IMG/VR virus record: IMGVR_UViG_3300007541_000088
Location: 1-33,594 of that record
Origin: a virus
Length of the DNA: 33,594 bases
Reading direction: 5' to 3' (one strand)
Below the pieces are notes generated by a model. It searched no databases. It saw nothing but the letters and a program-made list of their open reading frames with translations, and was not told the origin of the DNA. Shown here piece after piece: positions 15,372 to 23,427 of this stretch. The stretch's first letter is position 1. Each line of letters opens with the position of its first letter. The position numbers and the translations under genes were made by a program.

Positions 15372-18074
15372 ATGAAAAAATTGTTATATGTGGCACCACA
15401 CTTATCAACTGGTGGTTTGCCTCAATATTTAACCAAAAAAATCGAATTATTACGTGATGAGTTTGAAATCCATTTAGTAGAATGGGTTGATTGTACTGGT
15501 GGTGTTCTAGTAGTTACTCGTAACAAAATTAAAGCATTAGTTCCTGATGAGCGTTTTTACACATTACGCGAAAATAAAATGGAATTGGTTGATATTATTA
15601 ATCGTGTCCAACCCGATATTGTCCATTTAGAGGAAATACCTGAATTTTTTATGGATTCAGATGTAGCTGATGTTATTTACAAAACAGATAGAAAATATGC
15701 TATTGTAGAAACATCACACGATTCATCATATGATGTATCCCAAAAACGATACTTCCCAGACAAATTTATGTTTGTCTCAAATTGGCAAATTCAACAATAT
15801 AGAGATTTAGAAATCCCTAAAGTATTAGTTGAATACCCAATTGAATATATCGATCGCCCTGATAGAACAGAGGCATTAAAACGTTTAGGATTAAACCCAA
15901 ATAAAAAACATGTTTTACATATTGGTTTATTCACACCACGTAAAAACCAAGCAGAATTTTTTGAATATGCTAGAGCATTACCTGAGGTTGAATTCCATTG
16001 TGTAGGTAATCAGGCACAAAACTTTGAATGGTATTGGAAGCCATTAATGGAAAACAAACCAGCAAACGTAACGTGGTGGAATGAAAGAACAGATGTAGAT
16101 AACTTCTATCAATCAATGGATTTATTTTTGTTTACTTCTAGAGGTAATAACAATGATAAGGAAACAATGCCATTGGTAATCAGAGAAGCATTATCATACC
16201 AAATTCCTCAATTACTATATAATTTACCTGTTTATCTAAATTATTTTGATAAATTCGAAGGTCAAATTTCTTATTTAAAATTTGATGATTTTAATGCTAA
16301 CGTAAATAAAATTGCTCAACATTTAGGATTGGAAAATGTCGTTATAAACAAGGAAAAAGAAGCGTTTATCATTTCCACATATCCAATTTCTGATAGCGTT
16401 ATCCAAACTACAAAACGCGCAATAGACGCAGTTAAAGCAACAGGACGCAAAGTAATTTTAACATCTCACATCCCAATTCCATCAGAATTAGCTAAAGCAG
16501 CTGATTATTGTATTAGTGATAATAATAATGTTTTAACAAAACATACTTACTATTGTAATTATTGGGCTAACTATAATGATCACGGAGTTCATATTAACTT
16601 GAGAGCATTTGGTAATGATGTTTACCACGGACCTACTTGTTATATGAATTATTATAACGGAACTGCATTAGCTGATAATTTAGGGTTTGAAAAAGTATAT
16701 TTCCTCAACTATGATTATATTTTAAAAGAAGGATCATATATTGATGTAATCTCTAAAACATTAGATAAAAACAAAGCATTTGTTGGCAAATACAGGGCAC
16801 ATGAGGGTGATACTATTTACACCTATTTTATGGGATTCCAACCTAAGTTTTTCCTTGATGTTATCCCTAATATTCAAACAGCTGAACAATACGATAGTTT
16901 AATGGGAAGATGGGGTGCTGAATCTAACGGATTAGAAAATATGTGGCACCATGCATTTAAAAATCAGGAAGGTGTTTATTATGAATCTAAGGAAGCATTT
17001 GAATCTCGTGTAGAATCAACATTTGAATTCCAAGATTACTCCAGAGTAGAATATTACACAGTATTACCCACAAACGTTCCTGATCATTTTGCCGTATATA
17101 TTCGTATTACAAATGATCACGATAGTAGAGATATTGAATTAAATGTTTCCGAAAATGATGATGTAGTTTTACATGATTATATTAAAGTTGATGGTAAACT
17201 AGATTATTATAAATTAGTTAAATACTCACCTGAAAATCACTATATCGTAGATTTTGATATTAAAGATAAAGTTAGCGGAGAACATATTGAATCTAAGTCA
17301 TTAGTATTAACTCCTGATTATATCCAAAACCAATTACCTCAAAATGGTAACTTTGAATATAAACTTCCATTTAATTATACTCCAAAAGTAAAATTGATGC
17401 ATTTAGTTACTGAACCTACTACTAATAAAAAAGAAATGCGTTCGGTAGAAAGTGTATTTGATTTTTGTGAAAAAACAGGTATCAAATATGAACAACGTAT
17501 AAACGAAATATATAAAAACACCCCACCAGCTGATACTTGTAATCGCCCAGATGATGTACAGGATGTTCCTGGTTATTATAAATTAGCACCTGGTCATTAT
17601 GGTTGTTATTTAGCTCATACAAATGCTATTTTAGTTGAGGATAATAAGGATTATGATTATGTTTTGATTTTTGAAGGTGATGTAATAGTTGACTCCGATT
17701 ACCAGGAATTATACGATTCATTGATTCGTTTCTCTAGGATTGCAAAACAGAACGATCAAGATATAATTGGGTTTGGAAATCCATTTAACAATCGTAACTT
17801 GAACGGACCAAAAATTGAAGATATTTACACGAATATAACACCATTTATTCCTGCTCAATCATATTTGATTAATAGAGATAAAATGGATTATGTTCAAAAT
17901 AAAGTTAAAACAACAAAATGGGATGCTTTTGATATGTGGGTTTGTAATGTTGCTCAACTAAAAGTAGGAACAGCCGAAAAAATCTATACAAAACACCTCC
18001 CCGGATTTAGTATTATTGAACAAGAATTTAAAGGAATGGACGAAAATAGTCCTGAAATTTACGCATCAGAATGA
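15372..18074 (+). CDS. Three-module glycosyltransferase: GT4-like front, GT25-like end
   Basis: A 900-residue protein starting at ATG 15372. Residues 1 to about 335 look like a GT-B enzyme of the GT4 type: an N-terminal GG loop (LSTGGLPQYL), HIGLFTPRKNQ, and an EX7E motif at E264/E272. Residues about 345-540 resemble a second, GT-A-like module (AFIISTYPISDS, then YFLNYDYIL) without a clear DXD. A beta-rich stretch follows at about 545-640. Residues about 655-900 match the GT25 family: GHYGCYLAH at about 741-749, FEGDVIVD with E768 and D770 in the acidic-motif position, and WDAFDMW near the end. GT25 includes LPS galactosyltransferases and animal collagen galactosyltransferases. The stop overlaps the next start (ATGA), so the three genes are translationally coupled. 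Being next to three collagen-like fibre genes suggests the fibres as acceptors; modification of host surface glycans is the main alternative. Donor sugars are unknown. Confidence 0.8.
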   Translation: MKKLLYVAPHLSTGGLPQYLTKKIELLRDEFEIHLVEWVDCTGGVLVVTRNKIKALVPDERFYTLRENKMELVDIINRVQPDIVHLEEIPEFFMDSDVADVIYKTDRKYAIVETSHDSSYDVSQKRYFPDKFMFVSNWQIQQYRDLEIPKVLVEYPIEYIDRPDRTEALKRLGLNPNKKHVLHIGLFTPRKNQAEFFEYARALPEVEFHCVGNQAQNFEWYWKPLMENKPANVTWWNERTDVDNFYQSMDLFLFTSRGNNNDKETMPLVIREALSYQIPQLLYNLPVYLNYFDKFEGQISYLKFDDFNANVNKIAQHLGLENVVINKEKEAFIISTYPISDSVIQTTKRAIDAVKATGRKVILTSHIPIPSELAKAADYCISDNNNVLTKHTYYCNYWANYNDHGVHINLRAFGNDVYHGPTCYMNYYNGTALADNLGFEKVYFLNYDYILKEGSYIDVISKTLDKNKAFVGKYRAHEGDTIYTYFMGFQPKFFLDVIPNIQTAEQYDSLMGRWGAESNGLENMWHHAFKNQEGVYYESKEAFESRVESTFEFQDYSRVEYYTVLPTNVPDHFAVYIRITNDHDSRDIELNVSENDDVVLHDYIKVDGKLDYYKLVKYSPENHYIVDFDIKDKVSGEHIESKSLVLTPDYIQNQLPQNGNFEYKLPFNYTPKVKLMHLVTEPTTNKKEMRSVESVFDFCEKTGIKYEQRINEIYKNTPPADTCNRPDDVQDVPGYYKLAPGHYGCYLAHTNAILVEDNKDYDYVLIFEGDVIVDSDYQELYDSLIRFSRIAKQNDQDIIGFGNPFNNRNLNGPKIEDIYTNITPFIPAQSYLINRDKMDYVQNKVKTTKWDAFDMWVCNVAQLKVGTAEKIYTKHLPGFSIIEQEFKGMDENSPEIYASE

Positions 18075-19018
18075 AAATAGCCCAAGTTAACCCGGGATGT
18101 GGTATTCCTATCCCCCCACCAGCGTGGGGAGCAATTGAGAAAATTGTGTGGGAATTTATGTGTAATCTTCGTGTTTTAGGTCACGAAGTAGATTTAAAAT
18201 GGTCTGGAGATATCCAACCAGGTGATTATGATATAGTTCATTGTCACGTAGCAAATTTAGCTATTGGTTTAGCTGAACGAGGTATTCCTTATATCTACCA
18301 ATTACACGACCACCACGCATATCATTATGGTAAGGAATCTCATGTCTATAAGGAAAACCTAAAAGCAATTGAAGGATCTGTTATATCATTAGTACCAGCT
18401 AGATTTTTAGTTGATTATTTTGATCATCCTAAAGTTAAATACTTTGCTCACGGAGTAAATACAGAAGAATTTTTCCCTATCGAAAAACCAAAACCAACTG
18501 AACCTAAATTGTTAATGATAGCAAATAATGGTTTAGCAGGGGATCCAACATTTGACAGAAAAGGATTTACATATGGTTTAGGATTAGCAATGTTAAATAA
18601 TTTACCTATTACCATTGCCGGACCTTCAGATAATAAAAGATTTTTTAACGCTCATTTATGGATGTTAAATTATCCTAAATTAACATTAAAATTTGATACT
18701 CTTAATACCGAGTTATTACAATTATACCACGATCATGATATTTTTGTTCATCCAACAATGTTAGAAGCAGGACATCCTAATTTGACAATGATTGAAGCTG
18801 CAGCAGCTGGTTTACCAATTATTGCTGATTGGGAACATAGTACTGATTTTCATGGTGCTTGGAGAGCTCCTCGTAATGTATTCGAAATGGATAGAGGATT
18901 AAAAAATATTATGAGTAATTGGGAATTATATAGAGAAAAAATCATAAATACAGGATGTGGATTATCTTGGTTTAATCGTTCAAAGGAAATTATTGAAATT
19001 TACAAGCAATTTATATGA
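18071..19018 (+). CDS. GT4-like glycosyltransferase
   Basis: A 315-residue protein whose ATG overlaps the previous stop by four bases. It has the outline of a GT-B, GT4-type enzyme: N-terminal GIPIPPPAWGAIEKIVWEF (loop and first helix), VHCHVANLA, HDHHAYHYG, a linker with FAHGVNTEEFFP that typically starts the second Rossmann domain, and HPTMLEAGHPNLTMIEAAAA, the donor-binding region. The usual EX7E is out of register: the first Glu sits ten, not eight, residues before the second. It is shorter than most GT4 enzymes (about 350-400 residues). No signal peptide or membrane segment is visible, so it should act in the cytoplasm. Its place between two other glycosyltransferases suggests a shared glycan-building job. 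The donor sugar cannot be read from the sequence. Confidence 0.75.
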   Translation: MKIAQVNPGCGIPIPPPAWGAIEKIVWEFMCNLRVLGHEVDLKWSGDIQPGDYDIVHCHVANLAIGLAERGIPYIYQLHDHHAYHYGKESHVYKENLKAIEGSVISLVPARFLVDYFDHPKVKYFAHGVNTEEFFPIEKPKPTEPKLLMIANNGLAGDPTFDRKGFTYGLGLAMLNNLPITIAGPSDNKRFFNAHLWMLNYPKLTLKFDTLNTELLQLYHDHDIFVHPTMLEAGHPNLTMIEAAAAGLPIIADWEHSTDFHGAWRAPRNVFEMDRGLKNIMSNWELYREKIINTGCGLSWFNRSKEIIEIYKQFI

Positions 19019-20214
19019 AAGAAGTTTTAATCACTGAATATGGGAATTTAAAACAATTAAATCTCCCCTCTAAAAAAGGAAGTAATACATTTAAAATTCA
19101 TTTTTTGAATGGAGCTTTTGTTGAGGTTCTTGGCCCTGATTCCAGAGAATATACAGTTAAATTTATTGACCAAACCCACAATAAATTAATACACACTCAC
19201 CACATCACAAATAATATGTGGACAAAAACAAACATCCAATATTTTGTGAATTGGAGAATTGAGGTTGTAGATAACGCAACTGGAGAAATAAATTTTGAAC
19301 ATAACTACAATGCTAAAGGAAAGCGCGTTTATATTCACTTAGACTCATCAGCATTAGGAGACACATTAGCTTGGTTCCCTTATGTAGATGAATTCAGAAA
19401 AAAACACAATTGTGAAGTAATTACCTCAACATTCCATAATGAATGGTTTGAGGAAAATTATCCCGAATTAGAATTTGTTAAACCAGGAACAGAAGTACAT
19501 AACATTTATGCTATGTATACTATTGGTTGGCATTATAATGAAGATAGAACTGTAAATGTTGCTAAAATTCCTATTGACTTTAAAAAACATCCACTCGGTG
19601 AAACATCAACTGCAACTTTAGGATTACGTTATAGTGAGATTAAACCTAAAATGGTAATCCCTGAAAAAGCAAGACAAATTGAAGGTAAATATGTTTGTAT
19701 CGCTCCTCACGCTTCAGCTCACGCCAAATATTGGAACAACCCAGGTGGATGGCAACGAGTTGTTGACTATTTAAATGAGCAAGGATATAAAGTAGTAATG
19801 ATTACACACGAACGTTTAGGAGATGCGTGGCATGATTCTAAATTAGGTGGAACATTAACCGGTGTTATCGATAAAACTGGAAATTACCCAATCGAAGATA
19901 GAATGGTTGATTTAAAATACGCAGATGCATTTATCGGTTTAGGTAGTGGATTAAGTTGGTTAAGTTGGGCAATAGGAACACCTACCATCTTAATCTCAGG
20001 ATTTAGCTTACCATATAGTGAATTCTTAGATTGTGAGCGTGTATTTAATTACGATTCTAAAGTATGTACAGGATGTTTTAATCGTGAATGGCTAAACCCA
20101 GGAGATTGGGAATGGTGTCCTGATCATAAAAACACAGACAGACAATTTGAATGTACAAAAACTATACCACCTTCTAGAGTAATTGAATCAGTCAATAAAA
20201 TTTTAAATTTATAA
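19015..20214 (+). CDS. Aah/TibC-family protein O-heptosyltransferase
   Basis: A 399-residue protein overlapping the previous gene by four bases. Family features: a beta-rich N-terminal part (about 1-100), HLDSSALGDTLAWFPYVDEF at 108-127, APHASAHAKYWNNPGGWQ, then DAFIGLGSGLSWLSWAIGTP and ISGFSLPYSEF. These match the autotransporter strand-loop-strand O-heptosyltransferases (Aah, TibC), which transfer heptose from ADP-heptose to Ser of repetitive adhesins. C351, C354, C368 and C380 (C-x2-C-x13-C-x11-C) form a four-Cys cluster like the iron finger described for TibC. Asp110 lies in the conserved HLDSS stretch and, from memory, near where the catalytic Asp of the family lies. No autotransporter is present here; the Ser/Thr-rich fibres upstream are the obvious candidate acceptors. 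Donor identity (heptose or another sugar) is inferred from the family only. Confidence 0.85.
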   Translation: MKEVLITEYGNLKQLNLPSKKGSNTFKIHFLNGAFVEVLGPDSREYTVKFIDQTHNKLIHTHHITNNMWTKTNIQYFVNWRIEVVDNATGEINFEHNYNAKGKRVYIHLDSSALGDTLAWFPYVDEFRKKHNCEVITSTFHNEWFEENYPELEFVKPGTEVHNIYAMYTIGWHYNEDRTVNVAKIPIDFKKHPLGETSTATLGLRYSEIKPKMVIPEKARQIEGKYVCIAPHASAHAKYWNNPGGWQRVVDYLNEQGYKVVMITHERLGDAWHDSKLGGTLTGVIDKTGNYPIEDRMVDLKYADAFIGLGSGLSWLSWAIGTPTILISGFSLPYSEFLDCERVFNYDSKVCTGCFNREWLNPGDWEWCPDHKNTDRQFECTKTIPPSRVIESVNKILNL

Positions 20215-20225
20215 AAAATTATTAA

Positions 20226-20232
20226 TATTTAT
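20226..20232 (+). promoter_or_regulatory. Truncated late-promoter-like element abutting a start codon
   Basis: TATTTAT (with AA before it, as in the other copies) is followed immediately by ATGG of the 82-residue gene. The second half of the consensus is missing or replaced by the start codon. Confidence 0.4.
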
Positions 20233-20481
20233 ATGGAGACAAAAACCCTAACCCCCGAAGAGTTACAAACTATAAAAAATTTAAATGATGAACGAAATAG
20301 TCTAATTAACCGATTCGGTATTTTAGAATATGAAATTCAAAGTTTAGAGTTACAAAAGGAACAACTAATCGAGGCCTTACAAAAACTAAGTTTAAGTTCT
20401 GAAAAGATAGGAATTGAACTACAATCAAAGTATGGAGAAGGAAATGTCAATTTAGACACAGGAGAATTTATTTCTCGATGA
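20233..20481 (+). CDS. Small coiled-coil protein of unknown function
   Basis: An 82-residue protein, METKTLTPEELQTIKN at the N-terminus. Residues about 8-65 are predicted by eye to be almost entirely helical, with heptad-like spacing of Leu and Ile (GILEYEIQSLELQKEQLIEAL), followed by KYGEGNVNLDTGEF. I have a general impression of similar short proteins near tail genes of other Bacteroidota phages but cannot name a family. It stands 18 bases after the heptosyltransferase stop and 51 bases before the sheath gene, in its own slot between two promoter-like elements. A structural, chaperone or scaffolding-type role is possible but not shown. No in-frame ATG lies close by, so the start is fairly safe even though the element upstream touches it. 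Confidence 0.7.
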   Translation: METKTLTPEELQTIKNLNDERNSLINRFGILEYEIQSLELQKEQLIEALQKLSLSSEKIGIELQSKYGEGNVNLDTGEFISR

Positions 20482-20500
20482 CTTTTAAGACTTTTTAACA

Positions 20501-20513
20501 TATTTATAACAAA
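20501..20513 (+). promoter_or_regulatory. Late-promoter-like element for the tail sheath gene
   Basis: TATTTATAACAAA, one mismatch from the consensus, ends 19 bases before the sheath ATG. The leader contains no Shine-Dalgarno sequence. Confidence 0.65.
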
Positions 20514-20532
20514 ATATTAAACATTAAATAAC

Positions 20533-22791
20533 ATGGCAGAAACATTAGTATCTCCTGGTGTATTAGCAAGAGAAAACGACCAATCATTCCTCGTTAACCA
20601 ACCAGTAAACGTTGGCGCGGCTATCATCGGACCAACAGTAAAAGGTCCTGTTGAAATTCCAACAGTTGTTACCTCATATAGTGACTACGTTAATAGATTT
20701 GGAGCTGCTTTAGAAAGCGGTAGCGGTATTTACAGCTACTTTACTTCTATTGCTGCCTACAATTATTTTATTAATGGTGGTGATTCATTATTAGTAGCTA
20801 GAGTTGTAACAGGTTCATATACATCAGCAACATCAACCGATATCTATAATGATGTAGAAAGCGGTGCAGTAGCAGATTCAACCAACTTACTTAGCTCTAT
20901 TACTAGTGGTGGAACTGGAGGAGCAGCTGGTACTTACTCAGCAGTAGAAACAACTGGTTCTCTTTCTGGTGCTGGTGTTGAACTTGATATTACTACTTCA
21001 ACAGCTAATGGTAAATTATCAACTACAGTTGATGCTTTATTCTCATCTATTACTACAAACACATCTGATGGTACTGATAGTACTCACACTGCAGTTCCTT
21101 TAACAGGCGGTTCAGGTACAGGTGCGGTAGCAACAGTAGTTGTATCTTCAAATGCTGTTTCATCTATTACAGTTACAACAGCCGGTTCAGGATATGCTGC
21201 TACTGATGTATTAACAGTTTCTACGGGTTCTATTGGTGGTACTACAGATGTAGAAATTACTTTAGTATCTGGTGATTTATTAATCGAACCTACATCTGTT
21301 GTAGTAAGTACAGCTGGTGCTGGATATGTAGTAGGTGAAACATTAACTGTAACCGCTGCTAATATGGGTACACCAACAGCGAATTTAGTAATTACTTTAA
21401 CTGCTGCTGATATTGTAAATAGCACAGCATTTACTTTAAAAACTATTTCTGAAGGTGTTATCATGAACAGCTCAGGAAGTGAAGATTCATATGGTGCTTT
21501 AACAAATGGTACTGTTAATAATGTTAGATTCTCAATTCAAAACGTTTCTGCTGATGCTGGTACTTTTGATTTATTAGTTAGACAAGGTAATGATACAACA
21601 AATGATATGATTGTATTAGAAACTTGGACTGGTTTATCATTAGACCCACTATCTGATAATTACATCGCTAAAGTAATTGGTGATCAGGTTCAAACATACA
21701 ATTCTGTTAAAAACCAAATCGTTACTAGTGGTAACTACTTCAACAAATCAAGATACGTTTACGTTTCTTCAGTAGATTCTCCAACCCCTAACTATTTTAA
21801 TAACTCTGGAGTTGCTAAATCAGCTTATACAGCTTCATTACCACAAGTACAATCAGGTTCATTTGCTGGTGCTGCAGGTGATGTAATGGGTGGTGCTAAT
21901 TTTTACGATGCTATTAACAGCACAAACACACAAGGTTTAGTAGGTGGTGACTATACTAATATGATCAGCTTATTAGCTAACCAAGACGATTACAGATTTA
22001 ACATTTTATTAGCTCCTGGTTTATATAATGCTGATTATACAGCTCAATGCACTCAAATGATCAATAATACTCAAGGTAGAGGTGATAGTTTGTTAGTATT
22101 AGATTTAGTAAAATACAATAAAGAAGTAGCAGACGTAACTTCACAAGCTGCTTCTAGAAATACTTCATATGCTGCTTCATACTGGCCTTGGGTTATGGTA
22201 ATTGATCCTGACACAGGTAAAAACGTATGGGTTCCTGCTTCAACTGTAATGGCTGGTGTATTTGCCTATAACGATAAAGTATCTGAGCCATGGTTCGCAC
22301 CAGCAGGTATTAACAGAGGTGGTTTAGGTCAAGTAATTAGACCAGAACAAAAATTAACTCAATCTCAAAGAGATACTTTATACACAGGTAAAGTTAACCC
22401 AATTGCTTCATTCCCAGGAACTGGTACTGTAGTATATGGACAGAAAACATTACAAACTAGAGCTTCTGCTTTAGATAGAGTAAACGTTCGTAGATTGTTG
22501 ATTCAACTTAAGTCTTACATTTCACAAGTTGCTCAAAACTTAGTATTCGAACAGAATACAGCTGCTACCAGAAATGCTTTCTTAAGCCAAGTAAACCCAT
22601 ATTTGGAATCAGTTCAACAACGTCAAGGTTTGTACGCATTTAAAGTAATCATGGATGATTCTAACAATACACCAGATGTAATTGATAGAAACCAGATGAT
22701 TGGTCAGATTTATATCCAACCAACTAAGACTGCTGAATTCATTTACTTGGATTTCAACATCTTGCCTACAGGCGCTACTTTCCCAGCGTAA
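20533..22791 (+). CDS. Contractile tail sheath protein (T4 gp18-like)
   Basis: A 752-residue protein starting MAETLVSPGVLARENDQSF, the typical N-terminal arm of T4-like sheath proteins. The C-terminal part (about 560-752) carries the conserved sheath domain: RVNVRRLLIQLKSYI, an NPYLESVQQRQGLYAF stretch and the closing YIQPTKTAEFIYLDF. Subunits polymerise around the tail tube and contract on infection. It is longer than T4 gp18 (659 residues); the excess is a Gly/Thr/Ser-rich insertion at about 110-300 with a repeated bead (TAGSGYAATDVLTV, later TAGAGYVVGETLTV), which would lie on the outside of the sheath. The gene has its own promoter-like element and is followed by the tube gene, the order expected for a myovirus. 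I am confident of the identification. Confidence 0.95.
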   Translation: MAETLVSPGVLARENDQSFLVNQPVNVGAAIIGPTVKGPVEIPTVVTSYSDYVNRFGAALESGSGIYSYFTSIAAYNYFINGGDSLLVARVVTGSYTSATSTDIYNDVESGAVADSTNLLSSITSGGTGGAAGTYSAVETTGSLSGAGVELDITTSTANGKLSTTVDALFSSITTNTSDGTDSTHTAVPLTGGSGTGAVATVVVSSNAVSSITVTTAGSGYAATDVLTVSTGSIGGTTDVEITLVSGDLLIEPTSVVVSTAGAGYVVGETLTVTAANMGTPTANLVITLTAADIVNSTAFTLKTISEGVIMNSSGSEDSYGALTNGTVNNVRFSIQNVSADAGTFDLLVRQGNDTTNDMIVLETWTGLSLDPLSDNYIAKVIGDQVQTYNSVKNQIVTSGNYFNKSRYVYVSSVDSPTPNYFNNSGVAKSAYTASLPQVQSGSFAGAAGDVMGGANFYDAINSTNTQGLVGGDYTNMISLLANQDDYRFNILLAPGLYNADYTAQCTQMINNTQGRGDSLLVLDLVKYNKEVADVTSQAASRNTSYAASYWPWVMVIDPDTGKNVWVPASTVMAGVFAYNDKVSEPWFAPAGINRGGLGQVIRPEQKLTQSQRDTLYTGKVNPIASFPGTGTVVYGQKTLQTRASALDRVNVRRLLIQLKSYISQVAQNLVFEQNTAATRNAFLSQVNPYLESVQQRQGLYAFKVIMDDSNNTPDVIDRNQMIGQIYIQPTKTAEFIYLDFNILPTGATFPA

Positions 22792-22807
22792 AAATTTGAT
22801 TAACGAA

Positions 22808-22820
22808 TATTTATAATAAG
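22808..22820 (+). promoter_or_regulatory. Late-promoter-like element for the tail tube gene
   Basis: TATTTATAATAAG, one mismatch from the consensus, ends 18 bases before the tube ATG. A separate element for the tube would allow the high expression a tube subunit needs. Confidence 0.7.
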
Positions 22821-22838
22821 ACATAAATAAATAAAACA

Positions 22839-23327
22839 ATGGCAGTATTAGATCCAAACGAAATTTTCTTCACCGCTTTCGAACCTAAACAAGCGAATAG
22901 ATTCATCATGTACATAGATGGTATTCCTTCATATACCATTAAAGCTTTATCAGCTGTAACATTTGAACAAGGTGAAGTTGTACTTAACCATATTAACGTA
23001 TACAGAAAAGTAAAAGGTAAAACCAAATGGTCAGATTTAACAATGACTTTATTTGATCCTATTACTCCTTCTGGAGCTCAAGCCGTAATGGAGTGGGTAC
23101 GTTTACACCACGAATCAGTAACAGGCCGTGATGGTTATTCTGATTTCTATAAGAAAGACTTAACATTTGATGTATTAGGTCCTGTAGGTGATATCGTTTC
23201 TGAGTGGGTAATCAAAGGTGCCTTTATTAAAGGTGGTAATTTTGGTGAATATAACTGGGATACTGAAAACACAGCTATCAATTTACAGTTAACTATCGGT
23301 ATGGATTACTGCGTATTGAACTTCTAA
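22839..23327 (+). CDS. Tail tube protein (T4 gp19-like)
   Basis: A 162-residue protein, almost the same length as T4 gp19 (163). It shows the gp19-family pattern: FEPKQANRFIMYIDGIPSY near the N-terminus, a central VYRKVKGKTKWSDLTMTLFD, and LGPVGDIVSEWVIKGAFIK followed by a beta-rich end (INLQLTIGMDY). Such proteins stack as hexameric rings to form the inner tube through which DNA passes. The place between sheath and tape measure supports the call. It is transcribed from its own promoter-like element and ends at a clear intrinsic terminator, so it forms a one-gene unit, as expected for a major structural protein. No oddities are visible. Confidence 0.95.
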   Translation: MAVLDPNEIFFTAFEPKQANRFIMYIDGIPSYTIKALSAVTFEQGEVVLNHINVYRKVKGKTKWSDLTMTLFDPITPSGAQAVMEWVRLHHESVTGRDGYSDFYKKDLTFDVLGPVGDIVSEWVIKGAFIKGGNFGEYNWDTENTAINLQLTIGMDYCVLNF

Positions 23328-23353
23328 TAAAAAGAAGACAAATATTTTTAAAG

Positions 23354-23383
23354 AGAGCTTGGCTATGTCAAGCTCTTTTTTTA
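23354..23383 (+). terminator. Rho-independent terminator after the tail tube gene
   Basis: An 8-bp stem AGAGCTTG/CAAGCTCT with a 7-base loop (23354-23376) is followed by a T-rich tract (23377-23382). It starts 26 bases after the tube stop codon. Confidence 0.92.
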
Positions 23384-23409
23384 TTTTAATATGTATACTC
23401 GATAACAGT

Positions 23410-23422
23410 TATTATAAATAAA
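23410..23422 (+). promoter_or_regulatory. Late-promoter-like element with an exact TATAAATA
   Basis: TATTATAAATAAA ends 5 bases before the ATG of the gp26-like gene. Unlike the other copies it contains an exact TATAAATA at 23413-23420, the consensus of T4 late promoters. Confidence 0.6.
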
Positions 23423-23427
23423 AATTT

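Noticed and set aside
1-20214. An autotransporter adhesin locus of a bacterium
   Set aside because: The heptosyltransferase family suggested it, but there is no signal peptide, passenger or beta-barrel, and sheath, tube and baseplate genes follow directly.
21084-21464. Minus-strand open frame of 126 codons in the sheath gene
   Set aside because: It is a shadow of the Gly/Thr-rich insertion; no start context and no recognisable sequence.
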